Assembly (NCBI RefSeq): GCF_003344625.1
Contig: NZ_QPKJ02000001.1
Coordinates: forward strand, 1,240,001 to 1,304,000
From: Solirubrobacter deserti
GTDB lineage: Bacteria; Actinomycetota; Thermoleophilia; Solirubrobacterales; Solirubrobacteraceae
Reading direction: 5' to 3'
DNA length: 64,000 nt
A program made the translations under genes and the position numbers. Below the pieces are notes generated by a model that was not told the origin of the DNA, searched no databases, and saw only the letters and a list, made by a program, of their open reading frames with translations. The first letter of the stretch is position 1. Each line of letters begins with the position of its first letter. Shown one piece after another: positions 48,070 through 57,123 of the stretch.

Positions 48070-49698
48070 ATGGGTGTGCGGCGCACCGCCTCCATCAGCC
48101 TCCTCTTCGGCCTCCTCGTCTTTCCGGGCGTCGCGCGGGCCGACGACGCGATCGTCGTCAAGCGCGTCGCCGGCCTCGATCGCGCCGAGCGCGCGGACGT
48201 GCGCCAGGACGCGGGCGTCAAGCTCGTCGACACGCTGACGCTGCCCGACACCGAGGTGGTCGTCCCGCGTGACGGTGACGTCGGCGCCGCGCTGACCGAG
48301 CTCAACGCCGACCCCGACGTCGAGTACGCCGAGCCTGACCTGCCGGTGGAGCTCGCGTCCAACGACCCCCATTCGTTCCGGCTGTGGGCGCTGCCGCAGA
48401 TCCGCGCGATCGACGCCTGGGCGCGCACGCGCGGCGCGGGCGCCGCGGTCGCGGTCGTGGACACCGGCGTCGAGACCGCGCACCCGGATCTCGCCGCCCA
48501 GTTCACCGGCAACGTGGGCGAGCGCGGCAACGGGCGCGAGACCAACGGTGTCGACGACGACGGCAACGGCTTCGTCGACGACTGGCAGGGCTGGGACTTC
48601 GCGCGGGGCGACAACACGGTCGACACCGAGTCCCAGACGCACGGGACGCACGTCGCGGGCACGATCGCGGCGGTCGCCGACAATGCGATCGGCGTGGCGG
48701 GCGTCGCGCCCGCGGCCCGCATCCTGCCGTTGAAGGTCTTCGGCGCGTCCGGCTCGGCCACGAACAGCGCGATCGCGAGCGCGTTCGACTACGCCGGCGA
48801 TCTCGGCGTGCCCGTCGTCAACGCGTCGCTCGGCGGCCTTGGCACGTCCACGACGATCACCAATGTCATCAAGGCGCACCCGAACACGCTGTACGTCATC
48901 GCGGCGGGCAACGACGACACGGACGCGGCCGCCTACTTCCCGTGCAACGCCAACGCCGCGAACGTCGTGTGCGTGGGTGCGAGCGACGACTATGACGAGC
49001 GCGCGTACTTCTCCAACTTCAGCGCAACCGCCGTCGACCTGTTCGCGCCCGGCGTCAGCATCTACTCGACGATCCCGAACGGCTACGGGTACATGGACGG
49101 CACGTCGATGGCGACGCCGCACGTCGCGGGGGCCGCGGCCCTGCTCGCGTCGGCCCAGCCCGCCGCGGGCAGCGCCGAGCTCAAGAGCGCGCTGCTGGGC
49201 TCGGTGGAGGTCACCGGCACGCTGACCGGCCTCTCGCTCACGGGCGGCCGCCTGGACGCGAACGCCGCGCTCGAGGTGGTCGCGCCCGCCCCGCCGGCGC
49301 CGGTCGAGACGCCGACGCCCACGCCGACCCCGGTGGCGCCGACGCCCACGCCCGCGCCACCTCCGGTCGCGCCGCCGCCGATCGTCACCCCGACCCCCAC
49401 GCCGCCCGCCGCGACGCCGGTCGTCTCCTCCCTCAAGGTCTCCGGGACCGTCACCCAGCGCCGCCCGGCCCGGGTCACGTTCTCGATCTCCCGCACGGGC
49501 AAGGTCGCCCTGACGGTCCGTCGTACGGGTACCGGCTCCGCAAGTGCGACCAGCCGGTGGTCTCTGACTGCCGAGGCCGGCAAGCGCTCCTTCACGCTCG
49601 GCCGCCGTGTCGCCGGGCGCACGCTCAAGCCCGGGACCTACACGCTGACTGTGGCGACGGGCGCCGGTTCGCGCTCGGTCACCTTCAAGGTGCGCTAA
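48070..49698 (+). CDS. Secreted subtilisin-like serine peptidase (S8)
   Basis: 542 residues from the ATG at 48070. Signal peptide SLLFGLLVFPGVARA, then an I9-type propeptide (VVPRDGDVGAALTELNADPD). The S8 triad is visible: Asp in AVAVVDTGVETAHPD, His in QTHGTHVAGTIAAVAD, Ser in DGTSMATPHVAGAAALL, with oxyanion-hole VIAAGNDD. A Pro/Thr-rich linker of TPTPTP type follows, then a small beta domain (RTGKVALTVRRTGTGSA). Exported protease; the C-terminal domain probably binds the cell surface or substrate. Confidence 0.88.
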   Translation: MGVRRTASISLLFGLLVFPGVARADDAIVVKRVAGLDRAERADVRQDAGVKLVDTLTLPDTEVVVPRDGDVGAALTELNADPDVEYAEPDLPVELASNDPHSFRLWALPQIRAIDAWARTRGAGAAVAVVDTGVETAHPDLAAQFTGNVGERGNGRETNGVDDDGNGFVDDWQGWDFARGDNTVDTESQTHGTHVAGTIAAVADNAIGVAGVAPAARILPLKVFGASGSATNSAIASAFDYAGDLGVPVVNASLGGLGTSTTITNVIKAHPNTLYVIAAGNDDTDAAAYFPCNANAANVVCVGASDDYDERAYFSNFSATAVDLFAPGVSIYSTIPNGYGYMDGTSMATPHVAGAAALLASAQPAAGSAELKSALLGSVEVTGTLTGLSLTGGRLDANAALEVVAPAPPAPVETPTPTPTPVAPTPTPAPPPVAPPPIVTPTPTPPAATPVVSSLKVSGTVTQRRPARVTFSISRTGKVALTVRRTGTGSASATSRWSLTAEAGKRSFTLGRRVAGRTLKPGTYTLTVATGAGSRSVTFKVR

Positions 49699-49800
49699 CG
49701 GGAGGCGGCTCGTCGCCGCTTTCACGTCCGCCGCGGTGGTTGTGGGGTGTGCGTTGCATCTTGCCCTATAGACGACGGCCGCACGGGGAACTCATCGCTC

Positions 49801-50340
49801 ATGGAGAGAAATTTCTCCGGCCTCTTCAACCGCCGGGTCGGGCCGCTCGGCGCGCTGGTGATCGTGGCCGTCGGGATCGCGCTCACGGTCGCGGTCGCGC
49901 AGCTGCTCCCCGAGCGTGACGAACCGGAGACCGCCGCCACGCCCACGCCCACCGCCACGCCGTGCAAGGCGCTCGACCCGCCGTACGGTAAGCCGCCGCA
50001 GGACCTCACCTACGATCCGGTGGACGCCGCGACGCGCGCGCAGACCGTCGAGGCGCTGCACCCGGAGGAGGGTGGCGGGAAGGTGGACGTGCGCGAGGTG
50101 CGCCAGGGCGGCGTCGTGGTCGGGCGCATCGTCGGGGTGACCAGCCGGGACCCGACGAAGTACGCCGCCCGGCTGATCGCGAGCGCGGACGGCGAGCTCG
50201 AGCGCGGGACGGGCTACGCGATCCTGCCGCTCGAGAGCGGCGCGCGCGTCGCGATCGGCGTGAAGGGGTGCCGCACGGTCCTGGTCAATGCCCGGGACAC
50301 GGACGGCACCCGCCTCCTCGCTGCTGCGATCTTCGGTTAG
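49801..50340 (+). CDS. Hypothetical single-pass membrane protein
   Basis: 179 residues from the ATG at 49801. One transmembrane helix (PLGALVIVAVGIALTVAVAQ, residues about 15-35), a short Thr/Pro linker, then an extracytoplasmic domain (VDVREVRQGGVVVGRIVGV, AILPLESGARVAIGVKGC). I do not recognise a family. A TATAGA at about 49766 could be the -10. It overlaps the PhoX-like gene tail to tail by 4 nt. Confidence 0.65.
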   Translation: MERNFSGLFNRRVGPLGALVIVAVGIALTVAVAQLLPERDEPETAATPTPTATPCKALDPPYGKPPQDLTYDPVDAATRAQTVEALHPEEGGGKVDVREVRQGGVVVGRIVGVTSRDPTKYAARLIASADGELERGTGYAILPLESGARVAIGVKGCRTVLVNARDTDGTRLLAAAIFG

Positions 50341-51761
50341 AGCGCCTTCTCGTCGCGGCCGTCGAAGCCGCCCCAGATGGCGAACGTCAAGCCCGCCTTG
50401 CTGTCCGGCTGCGAAGTCTCGGTCTCGCCCAGCGCCAGGCGGTCGCCCTGCTGGTTGAGGAAGAACGTCTTGCCGTCCGGGCTGAAGCAGCCACCGCAGA
50501 ACTCGGTGGTGTTGAGCACGGCTTTGGCGAAGTCGTAGATCAGGCCGTTCTTCGTGACGCCGCGGACGTACTGCTCGTTGCTGGAGTCCTCCTGCAGGAA
50601 GACGTCACCAGTGTCCGGGACGATCACCAGGTTGTCCGGGTTCTCGAGGTCCTGCAGGTCGGTCGATTCGTAGATGAGCTTGAGCTCGCCGCCCCACTGG
50701 CCCTTGGGCGTGTACTGCCACAGCTGGCCGAGGCGGGCGTCGCCGCCGGTGGTGCAGTCGAAGTAGACGCTGTTGCCGGCGGTCCAGATGCCCTCGGTGC
50801 GATCGAAGACCATCGCGCCCTTGCTCTGGGCCTCCTTGCGGACCGTGTCGTCGAGCGGGTTGGGCTCCTCGATGCGGACCCACTCGACCGGGTAGGTCTC
50901 GCCCGGGTTGGCGGTGTTGCCGTTGAGGTTCGGACGACCCTTGACGGCGAGTGCCCACAGCGTGCCGCCGAACGTCGCCAGGTCGCCGGCCTCCTTCGGC
51001 TCACGCTCCGGGATGAAGCGGTAGAAGCACGCGTCGCCGCGGTCCTCGGTCTCGTACAGCGAGCCCTTCAGCCACGCGACCGCCTCGTGCGAGAAGCGGC
51101 CGGCGTCGAGGATCGGCTGCGGCGTGACGGGGCCGTTGGCAGCCGCGTCGATTTCGAAGCAGTACCCGTGCGGGACGCCCGTGCCCGGCGCGACGTTGTT
51201 CTCGGCCGAGCCGTAGTTGAAGATCTCCTCGCACGTGATCCACGTGCCCCAGGGCGTCTCGCCGCCGGCGCAGTTGGTGTGCGTGCCGCCGAGGACCGGG
51301 AACACCGACTCGAGCCGGCGGTCCTTGCTCACGACGAGCTTGGTGTTGCCGCCGCGGACAGCGACGTCCGGGTCGTAGCGCTTGCCGGTGGGCACCGGGA
51401 CGGTGACCTCGCCGGTGCGCGAGCGGTTCTCGTGGTTGCGGATGAGCACGGTCGTGCCGCCCGGGCCCGCGTAGGCGCCCATGCCGTCGAAGATGCCCGG
51501 CGTCGGCAGGCCGTTGCGCATCGGCGCGCCCGCGCGGTTGATCAGGCGGTACTTGAAGCCGACGGGTAGCTGCAGGTAGACCTTGCCGCTGTCCTGCTCG
51601 GGCGTCGGCCGCAGCGGGCCGTAGCCGGCGGCCTTGGGCCGCTTCTTGTCCTGCTTGGTCTTCGCGGCAAACGCCGTGATCGGCCCACCCAGCGCGTACG
51701 CGGTAGCTGCCGCTCCTGCGGTCCCGGCCACAAATGTGCGCCGGTTGACGTCCGTTGCCAT
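50337..51761 (-). CDS. PhoX/DUF839-family phosphatase-like protein with a Tat signal
   Basis: 474 residues. A twin-arginine signal NRRTFVAGTAGAAATAYALG directs folded export. The DUF839/PhoX beta-propeller follows: VLIRNHENRSRTGEV, GETPWGTWITCEEIFN (with the Cys-Glu-Glu metal motif), SHEAVAWLKGSLYETEDRGD and GGCFSPDGKTFFLNQQG. Relatives of PhoX are Fe/Ca phosphatases or of unknown function. An 11-bp-phased direct repeat upstream (51818-51836) resembles PhoP-type boxes, so phosphate control is possible. Confidence 0.82.
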   Translation of the reverse strand: MATDVNRRTFVAGTAGAAATAYALGGPITAFAAKTKQDKKRPKAAGYGPLRPTPEQDSGKVYLQLPVGFKYRLINRAGAPMRNGLPTPGIFDGMGAYAGPGGTTVLIRNHENRSRTGEVTVPVPTGKRYDPDVAVRGGNTKLVVSKDRRLESVFPVLGGTHTNCAGGETPWGTWITCEEIFNYGSAENNVAPGTGVPHGYCFEIDAAANGPVTPQPILDAGRFSHEAVAWLKGSLYETEDRGDACFYRFIPEREPKEAGDLATFGGTLWALAVKGRPNLNGNTANPGETYPVEWVRIEEPNPLDDTVRKEAQSKGAMVFDRTEGIWTAGNSVYFDCTTGGDARLGQLWQYTPKGQWGGELKLIYESTDLQDLENPDNLVIVPDTGDVFLQEDSSNEQYVRGVTKNGLIYDFAKAVLNTTEFCGGCFSPDGKTFFLNQQGDRLALGETETSQPDSKAGLTFAIWGGFDGRDEKAL

Positions 51762-51817
51762 GGTGCTTCCCTCCGGTTGGTGGCTGGCAATCGGACGTCT
51801 ATCGGTCCAATGACCCT

Positions 51818-51836
51818 CGAGTTGTCAACGAGTTGT
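51818..51836 (-). promoter_or_regulatory. Direct repeat upstream of the PhoX-like gene, possible PhoP-type box
   Basis: CGAGTTGT occurs at 51818-51825 and 51829-51836, exactly 11 bp apart, which is the phasing of PhoP/Pho boxes. On the minus strand it embeds TTGACA. The motif does not match the Streptomyces GTTCACC consensus. Confidence 0.3.
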
Positions 51837-51883
51837 GAGACTACGGTCAGTAGTAGTTGATCGAGGCCGTATCTTCCCGCTTC

Positions 51884-52714
51884 GTGAACATGCGGGACGG
51901 GTACGCACATCTGCCGCAGTCGACGCCTCGGGTCTCGCGGCGGGACCTGCTCCGGCTCGGCCGTGGGCCGTTGTTCCGGGATGACATCGACTACGACGGC
52001 GCCGCGCTGCGCGTGCTGCAGGAGTGGTCGAGCAGCGACCGCGCGGCGCTGCTGCGCGCGCTGGAACCCGTCGCGTCGGCGCTTGTCGAGTGCGCGGGCG
52101 TCCAGCCCGGTTGGCGGGTGCTGGACGCGGCCGCCGGCGACGGCAACGTCGCGCTGGCCGCGGTCGCCGCGGGCGCGGAGGTGGAGGCGTGCGACGTGTC
52201 GCCCGAGATGGTCGCGCGCGGTCGGGCGCGCGTCGCCGGCGCGGCGCGCTTCTCGCTCGCCGACGTGCAGGCGCTCACGTACCCCGACGGGTCCTTCGAC
52301 GCGGTCATCTCGGCGTTCGGGTTCGCGCTGGCGCCACGCGCGCTGCGGACGGCGCGCGAGCTCGTGCGCGTGTGCAAGCCGGGCGGCGTGGTGGCGCTGG
52401 CCGCCTGGTGCCCGCGCGGGCTTCCCGGCGAGTTGTTCGAGCATCTGCCGCGCCCGACCGGCGTCGTCTCCCCCGGGATGTGGGGCGTCGAGGACCGCGT
52501 GCGCACGCGGCTCGAGCCGCTGCTCGACGACCTCGTGATCCGCACGCGCGCCGTGTCGCTCGAGTTCGACACGGCGGACGCGCTGTTCGCGCAGCTGACC
52601 GACGACGAGCACGCGCGGCCCGCGTTCGACCGCTTGCTCGCGTCGTGCAACGACCGCCCGCCGTCCGCGGTGGTCAGCGGGCGCTACGTGCTCGTCACCG
52701 GGGTGCGAGCCTGA
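51884..52714 (+). CDS. Class I SAM-dependent methyltransferase
   Basis: About 276 residues (GTG 51884 or ATG 51890). Methyltransf_11 fold: motif I WRVLDAAAGDGNVALAAVAA, acidic loop VEACDVSPEMVARGRARV, motif II-type FSLADVQALTYPDGSFDAVI and post-motif VCKPGGVVALAAWCPRG. TATCTT at 51870-51875 fits a leaderless GTG start. It probably methylates a small molecule or quinone-like substrate; not identifiable. Converges on the bpX6 gene with a 20-nt overlap. Confidence 0.82.
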   Translation: MNMRDGYAHLPQSTPRVSRRDLLRLGRGPLFRDDIDYDGAALRVLQEWSSSDRAALLRALEPVASALVECAGVQPGWRVLDAAAGDGNVALAAVAAGAEVEACDVSPEMVARGRARVAGAARFSLADVQALTYPDGSFDAVISAFGFALAPRALRTARELVRVCKPGGVVALAAWCPRGLPGELFEHLPRPTGVVSPGMWGVEDRVRTRLEPLLDDLVIRTRAVSLEFDTADALFAQLTDDEHARPAFDRLLASCNDRPPSAVVSGRYVLVTGVRA

Positions 52715-55094
52715 GGCGGGCGAGCAGCTCGTCGTTGGTCAGGTCGACGGCGAGCACGCGGCCGTCCGTGCTGAACGCGGTCGCGACGTCCCCGAAGACG
52801 CGCAAGCGCACGCCGTCGGCTTCGGGGAACTCGAGCGTGGCGCGGGCGACCTCGACCCGTCCGCCCGTGATCAGCGCGTAGCGATCGCCGCTGACGGCGA
52901 CCGCGCTCGGGCCGTCGAGCGGCCGGCCGTCACGCGGGCCGGGGTCGGTGCGCAGGTGGTCGCCCTCGATCCAGACGACGCGCCCACCCGCGGTCGTCTG
53001 CGCGTCCGGCGCCCACTCGTCGCTCTGCAGGTCCCGCTGCTCCAACGCGCGCGCCGGCATCCGCCACGTCCAGCGCTCGATGCTGCGCTCTCCGGGGCGC
53101 CCCTCGAGCGGGGTGTCGACGATCGCCGACAGCGACGTGGCCGTGCGCGCGAGGTGCCTGACCTCGGTGCGCTGGTCGAGCTCGGACCACGCCGTGCGCG
53201 GCGGCGCGTGCGTGAGGTCGACGCCCTCGATGCCCTCGTGCGCGGCGATCACGATCGCGCCGTCGAACGTGTCCAGGAAGCGGTAGCCGGCCAGTGCGGC
53301 GACGTGCGACAGGCGCCGCGTCGTCAGATCGAGGTGACGGACCTGCGCGACCGACTCGCCGTGCGCGACGACGAGCGCCGACGTCCCGTGGTCGGCGGGG
53401 ATCAGCTGGTCGGCGGGCGTGTCCGCCCAGCGCGCGAGCTCGCGCCCGTCGGGGCGCAGCAGCCGGACCCCGAGCGCGCCGTGGGCGACCAGCACGCCCG
53501 CGGGCAGCAGCACGGCGTCGCGCAGCTCGAGCGCGCCGCGGTCCGCCGGCGCCTCGAAGTGCACGTTCCCGCCAGGCTGGCGGCCGGCCCGGAAGACGGG
53601 CAGGTCGGCGCGCAGCAGCGGGTCGGCCCGTTCGCGCAGCGCCTCGAACAGCGCCCGGCCGGAGTGGGTCGTGCGCAGCTCGCCGGTGGCGCCCTCGCGC
53701 AACACGGCGCGCAGCGCGGCGCTCGCGAGCCGCCGGTCCGCGAGCGGGTCGGCCGCGGGATGGTCGGCGAGGCCTTCGAGGAGCGCAAGCCGCACGGCGG
53801 CGCCGGACGGGCGCGGCGCCAGCAGCGCGAGCGCCTCCTCCGTCGTGGGCGTGTCGGGCCTCCAGGCCAGCGCGAGCGCGAGCGCGGTCGCTCCGGGCGC
53901 GCCGCCGAGCTCGCGCAGCGCAGCCAGGTCCGGGCCGATCTGCTCGCGCAGGAGCGGGTCGGGCCAGGCGGCGTCGATGGCGGCGCGGTGGTCGCCGCGT
54001 TCGCGCTCGGCTTCGACCCAGGCCTCCCGGAGGTCGCGGGCGAGGTTCGCGTTCTCGACGCGTTGCAGCGCCGAGTACCAGGCGCCGCGCTCGCGCGCGA
54101 GGGCGATGGCGCGTTCGCGGCGGCCGGCGCGCCACCAGAGCGAGACCGCGAGCGCGGGCACGAGGTCGCGGGCCTCGGCCAGGCGCGCCGCGAGCGCGAA
54201 GCGGCGGTGGCGCTCGAGCAGCGCGACGGCGTCGTAGGGCGCGTGCAGCAGGTCGGAGTGCACGAAGGCGGCGCGCTCGATCTGGTCCGCGTACTCGAGC
54301 TCCTTGGCGGCCTTCAGGTACAGCTGGCGCAGCAGGTCGCCGATCGAGTCGGGCCACGGGACCGCGCCGCCGCCTCCGCCGAGGTGGTCGCTCGGCCGCA
54401 GCTCGCCCTCGCGGCGGCCGGGGAGGCGGAGCGAGAGCCACTCGGCCCCGGCGCCGCCGAGCGCGATCGCGTCGCGCAGCGCGTTCTCGTAGTCGCCCGT
54501 CTCGAACGCGCGCGTGAGCTTGTCCAGGTACTCCTTGTGACGGCGCCCGACTACGCCCGCCGCGGGCGAGCGCAGGACGAGCCGCGCGAACCAGCCCCGC
54601 CTGCGCGTTCCAGCCTTGGCGGCTTCGAACAGGCGCTCGGTCTGCTCCCCCGCGCTGGCGAGCGTCGCGACCCCGCGCAGGTCGAGCTCCTCCGGCGGCT
54701 CCGGCCGGACGACGGTCACCGGCACGGGCGGCGCGTCGAGCGGGCGCAGCGCCACGACGGGCGGCAGCTCCAGCCACGCCGACGGGTCCAGCCGCGGCAG
54801 CGCGTCGACGTCGTGGTGCTGCGTGCGGCCGTGGCGAAGCTCGACGAGCCCGCTTCCCGGCTCGTCCGAGCCGGCGCGCAAGGTCGTGCCTTCGCGCAGC
54901 ACGGGCAGCCCGGGCGCGCGCTCGGCGCGGACCGTCACCGGCGCCGCGAGCAGGACCAGCCAGCGGCCGTCCGGCAGCGCGCGCAGCGACGCGCCCGCCG
55001 CCCACGCGGCCAGCACGCGTGCGCGCGCCGCGGGCTCGCCGATGACCGGCACGTCGAGGATGTAGCCGGCCGCCTCGACCGTCCCGCGCATCAT
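52695..55094 (-). CDS. bpX6 protein of a MoxR-vWA-beta-propeller ternary system
   Basis: 799 residues. The N-terminal domain (about 1-190) fits bpX6: AAGYILDVPVIGEPAARARV, LPDGRWLVLLAAP and PALRPLD-type strands (VVALRPLDAPPVPVTVV). Residues about 200-480 are helical, TPR-like, with KEYLDKLTRAFETGDYENAL. The last 280 are a beta-propeller (LLRPDGRELARWADTPADQL). The start ATG overlaps the previous stop (ATGA). bpX proteins accompany MoxR and vWA proteins in loci proposed to be NTP-dependent conflict systems; the propeller may sense or present a target. Domain identity is from memory of family patterns. Confidence 0.72.
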   Translation of the reverse strand: MMRGTVEAAGYILDVPVIGEPAARARVLAAWAAGASLRALPDGRWLVLLAAPVTVRAERAPGLPVLREGTTLRAGSDEPGSGLVELRHGRTQHHDVDALPRLDPSAWLELPPVVALRPLDAPPVPVTVVRPEPPEELDLRGVATLASAGEQTERLFEAAKAGTRRRGWFARLVLRSPAAGVVGRRHKEYLDKLTRAFETGDYENALRDAIALGGAGAEWLSLRLPGRREGELRPSDHLGGGGGAVPWPDSIGDLLRQLYLKAAKELEYADQIERAAFVHSDLLHAPYDAVALLERHRRFALAARLAEARDLVPALAVSLWWRAGRRERAIALARERGAWYSALQRVENANLARDLREAWVEAERERGDHRAAIDAAWPDPLLREQIGPDLAALRELGGAPGATALALALAWRPDTPTTEEALALLAPRPSGAAVRLALLEGLADHPAADPLADRRLASAALRAVLREGATGELRTTHSGRALFEALRERADPLLRADLPVFRAGRQPGGNVHFEAPADRGALELRDAVLLPAGVLVAHGALGVRLLRPDGRELARWADTPADQLIPADHGTSALVVAHGESVAQVRHLDLTTRRLSHVAALAGYRFLDTFDGAIVIAAHEGIEGVDLTHAPPRTAWSELDQRTEVRHLARTATSLSAIVDTPLEGRPGERSIERWTWRMPARALEQRDLQSDEWAPDAQTTAGGRVVWIEGDHLRTDPGPRDGRPLDGPSAVAVSGDRYALITGGRVEVARATLEFPEADGVRLRVFGDVATAFSTDGRVLAVDLTNDELLARLRLAPR

Positions 55095-56746
55095 CCGGCG
55101 CGGACCTCGACCGGCGGGTCGCTGGAGCCGTACTCGATGACCTCGACCAGTTCGGGCGAGCGCTGCACCGCCAGCAGCGGCAGGCGCGGGTGCAGCGCCC
55201 AGTCGAGCCCCGGACCGGACCAGCCGCCGACCGGCGTGGCGGACGTGGGCGTGCGCAGCCAGACGGTGTCGGACGCGTCGAGCGTGACCAGGCCCTGCGC
55301 CGCGGCGATGTAGAGCCGGCCCAGCACGGTGTCGTCCGCCGGCACCGGAATCGCCTCCGTCCGGAACCGGTAGTCGGCGAGCTGCCAGACGCCCCCGTCC
55401 TCCCACGCGCTCCAGCTCTCCCCGGCCAGTACGGCGCCGGTCGACCTGCCGAGATCCCGGCCGCCGTAGAGCAGGAGGCGCTCGCTTACGCGGTGGAAGG
55501 TGTACGGCGAGTCGAGCGCCGGGCCCGGGCCGACCGCGACCACGTCGTCCTCGCGGCTCGCCCGCGCGTGCGTGCTCAGCCGCCACCATGCGTCGCCGAT
55601 CCGGCACAGCACGCTGCCGCTGTCGAAGAACAGCGGCGGCAGCACGTCGAGATCCACTGTCCCGGCGTCGAGGTCGAGATCCTCGAGCGGGACCTCGATC
55701 TGCTCCACGCGCGCGAGCCGCTTGCCGACGACCTCGCAGCGCAGCCGGTCCCCGTCCAGCAGCAGCACGACGAGGCGGCGGCTGTAGAAGGTGGCGGACA
55801 CGACCGGATGCGCGAAGCGGTGCAGCCGCGGCCGGGCCTCGCCGCCGGTGGCGGTAGTCGGCATCGGCAGCACCAGGAGCTCCTCCGGTTCCTCGCCACG
55901 GAGCAGCAGGCGCCGCTCCGACGCCGGGAACGTCGGGCAGCGCAGCGCGCCCATCGCCACCGATCTCCGCTCGCGCGGGACCCGGCGCAGCGCCGCGCCG
56001 CGCAGCGCGGCCACCGACACCGGGCCGCCCGGGAGCGCCAGCGTCGTCGCGCGGCCCTCGAACCGGACCTCGACCGCGGTCACGCCCTCCGCGTCCCACG
56101 CCGACTCGCGCGTGTGCAGCAGCAGCGGGAGCTTGCGCCCGGCTTCGGCGAGCGCGTCGCCGGCGAGCACCCACAGCTCGTCGGCCGCGTCGAGCGTGCT
56201 GAGCCGCTCCTCCAGTTCGGCCGCCGTCGGCGCGAGCGGCTCACGCGCGGCGCGCCACGCCGCGTACAGCTCGGGCAGCCCGCCCGCGTGCCAGCCCGTG
56301 CCGCCGGAGACGCCGACGACGAGCTCGGTGCCGCGCGTGCGCGCCCGCCGGTGCAGGACGATCAGCGCCGCCAGCTGCACCAGCCGAGCCGCGCCGAGCT
56401 GGTCCGGGCCGACGTCGCAGAACACCGCGACGCGCCCTTCCGGCGCCGACGCGCGGAACGCGGGCGCGACGTACAGCAGCTCGTTGTTCGCCGCGCGGCG
56501 GATGAACTCGAGTGGCAGCTCCTCCGCCAGCAACCACTCGGACAGCAGCAACCGCTCGGGATGGCCGCGCAGCGAGAGCCCGCCGTAGCCATCGGGGACG
56601 CCGGTGCGCGCGTCGGCCGCGTCGTGGCGGCGCACGAGCGCGTCCAGGCGCCGCACGAGCGGCCCGATGTGCAGCGCCGCATCGACCGTGAGAAAGCCGA
56701 GCGACTCCGCCCAGGGCCGCAGCGCGGGTGGCAGCTCCGTCGTCAC
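55091..56746 (-). CDS. vWA-like plus beta-propeller protein of the ternary system
   Basis: 551 residues from a GTG overlapping the bpX5 stop. An N-terminal helical region (LRPWAESLGFLTVDAALHIG) precedes a von Willebrand A-like Rossmann core (RVAVFCDVGPDQLGAARLVQ, then GTELVVGVSGGTGWHAGGLP). The MIDAS DxSxS is replaced by D-V-G-P-D, so metal binding is doubtful. The C-terminal 220 or so residues are propeller-like (FHRVSERLLLYGGRDLGRST). In such systems the vWA protein is the partner of the MoxR ATPase. Assignment to a numbered bpX family is not possible by eye. Confidence 0.62.
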   Translation of the reverse strand: MTTELPPALRPWAESLGFLTVDAALHIGPLVRRLDALVRRHDAADARTGVPDGYGGLSLRGHPERLLLSEWLLAEELPLEFIRRAANNELLYVAPAFRASAPEGRVAVFCDVGPDQLGAARLVQLAALIVLHRRARTRGTELVVGVSGGTGWHAGGLPELYAAWRAAREPLAPTAAELEERLSTLDAADELWVLAGDALAEAGRKLPLLLHTRESAWDAEGVTAVEVRFEGRATTLALPGGPVSVAALRGAALRRVPRERRSVAMGALRCPTFPASERRLLLRGEEPEELLVLPMPTTATGGEARPRLHRFAHPVVSATFYSRRLVVLLLDGDRLRCEVVGKRLARVEQIEVPLEDLDLDAGTVDLDVLPPLFFDSGSVLCRIGDAWWRLSTHARASREDDVVAVGPGPALDSPYTFHRVSERLLLYGGRDLGRSTGAVLAGESWSAWEDGGVWQLADYRFRTEAIPVPADDTVLGRLYIAAAQGLVTLDASDTVWLRTPTSATPVGGWSGPGLDWALHPRLPLLAVQRSPELVEVIEYGSSDPPVEVRAG

Positions 56747-57123
56747 AGCGCGGCGGTGTTCATCGGCCGCGGGCCACGCAGCACGACCTCGTCGAGCACG
56801 ACGATCAGCCCGTCGCCGAGCGCGCCGGCGACGAGCTCGACCGCGGCGCCGCCGCCCACCCCCTCGATGTCCAGCGCGCGCGTGGTCGGGAGCAACAGCG
56901 GCCCGTCCGCGCCCACGTAGACGCAGCCGTCGGCCCACGGAAGGTCGTTGTACCCGCCGAGCACGACGAGCCAGCCGTCGCCCTGCGCCGCGCGCAGCCG
57001 CACGCCGGCCTCGAGCGCGCGACGGGCGGCCCCCGTCAGCCCGCGCAGTGCGGGGCCGGTCGCGACCACGCCGACCGCGGGTAGCGGGGGCTCACGCGGC
57101 CGGAGCCTGATCGTCCAGGACAT
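56743..57123 (-). CDS. bpX5 protein of the ternary system
   Basis: 126 residues, a small domain that fits bpX5: WTIRLRPREPPLPAVGVVAT, GWLVVLGGYNDLPWADGCVY, then GADGPLLLPTTRALD and PLVVLDEVV-type ends (GLIVVLDEVVLRGPRP). It overlaps MoxR by 32 nt and the vWA-like gene by 4 nt, so all four are translated together. Role unknown; probably a scaffold between MoxR and the propeller proteins. Confidence 0.68.
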   Translation of the reverse strand: MSWTIRLRPREPPLPAVGVVATGPALRGLTGAARRALEAGVRLRAAQGDGWLVVLGGYNDLPWADGCVYVGADGPLLLPTTRALDIEGVGGGAAVELVAGALGDGLIVVLDEVVLRGPRPMNTAAL

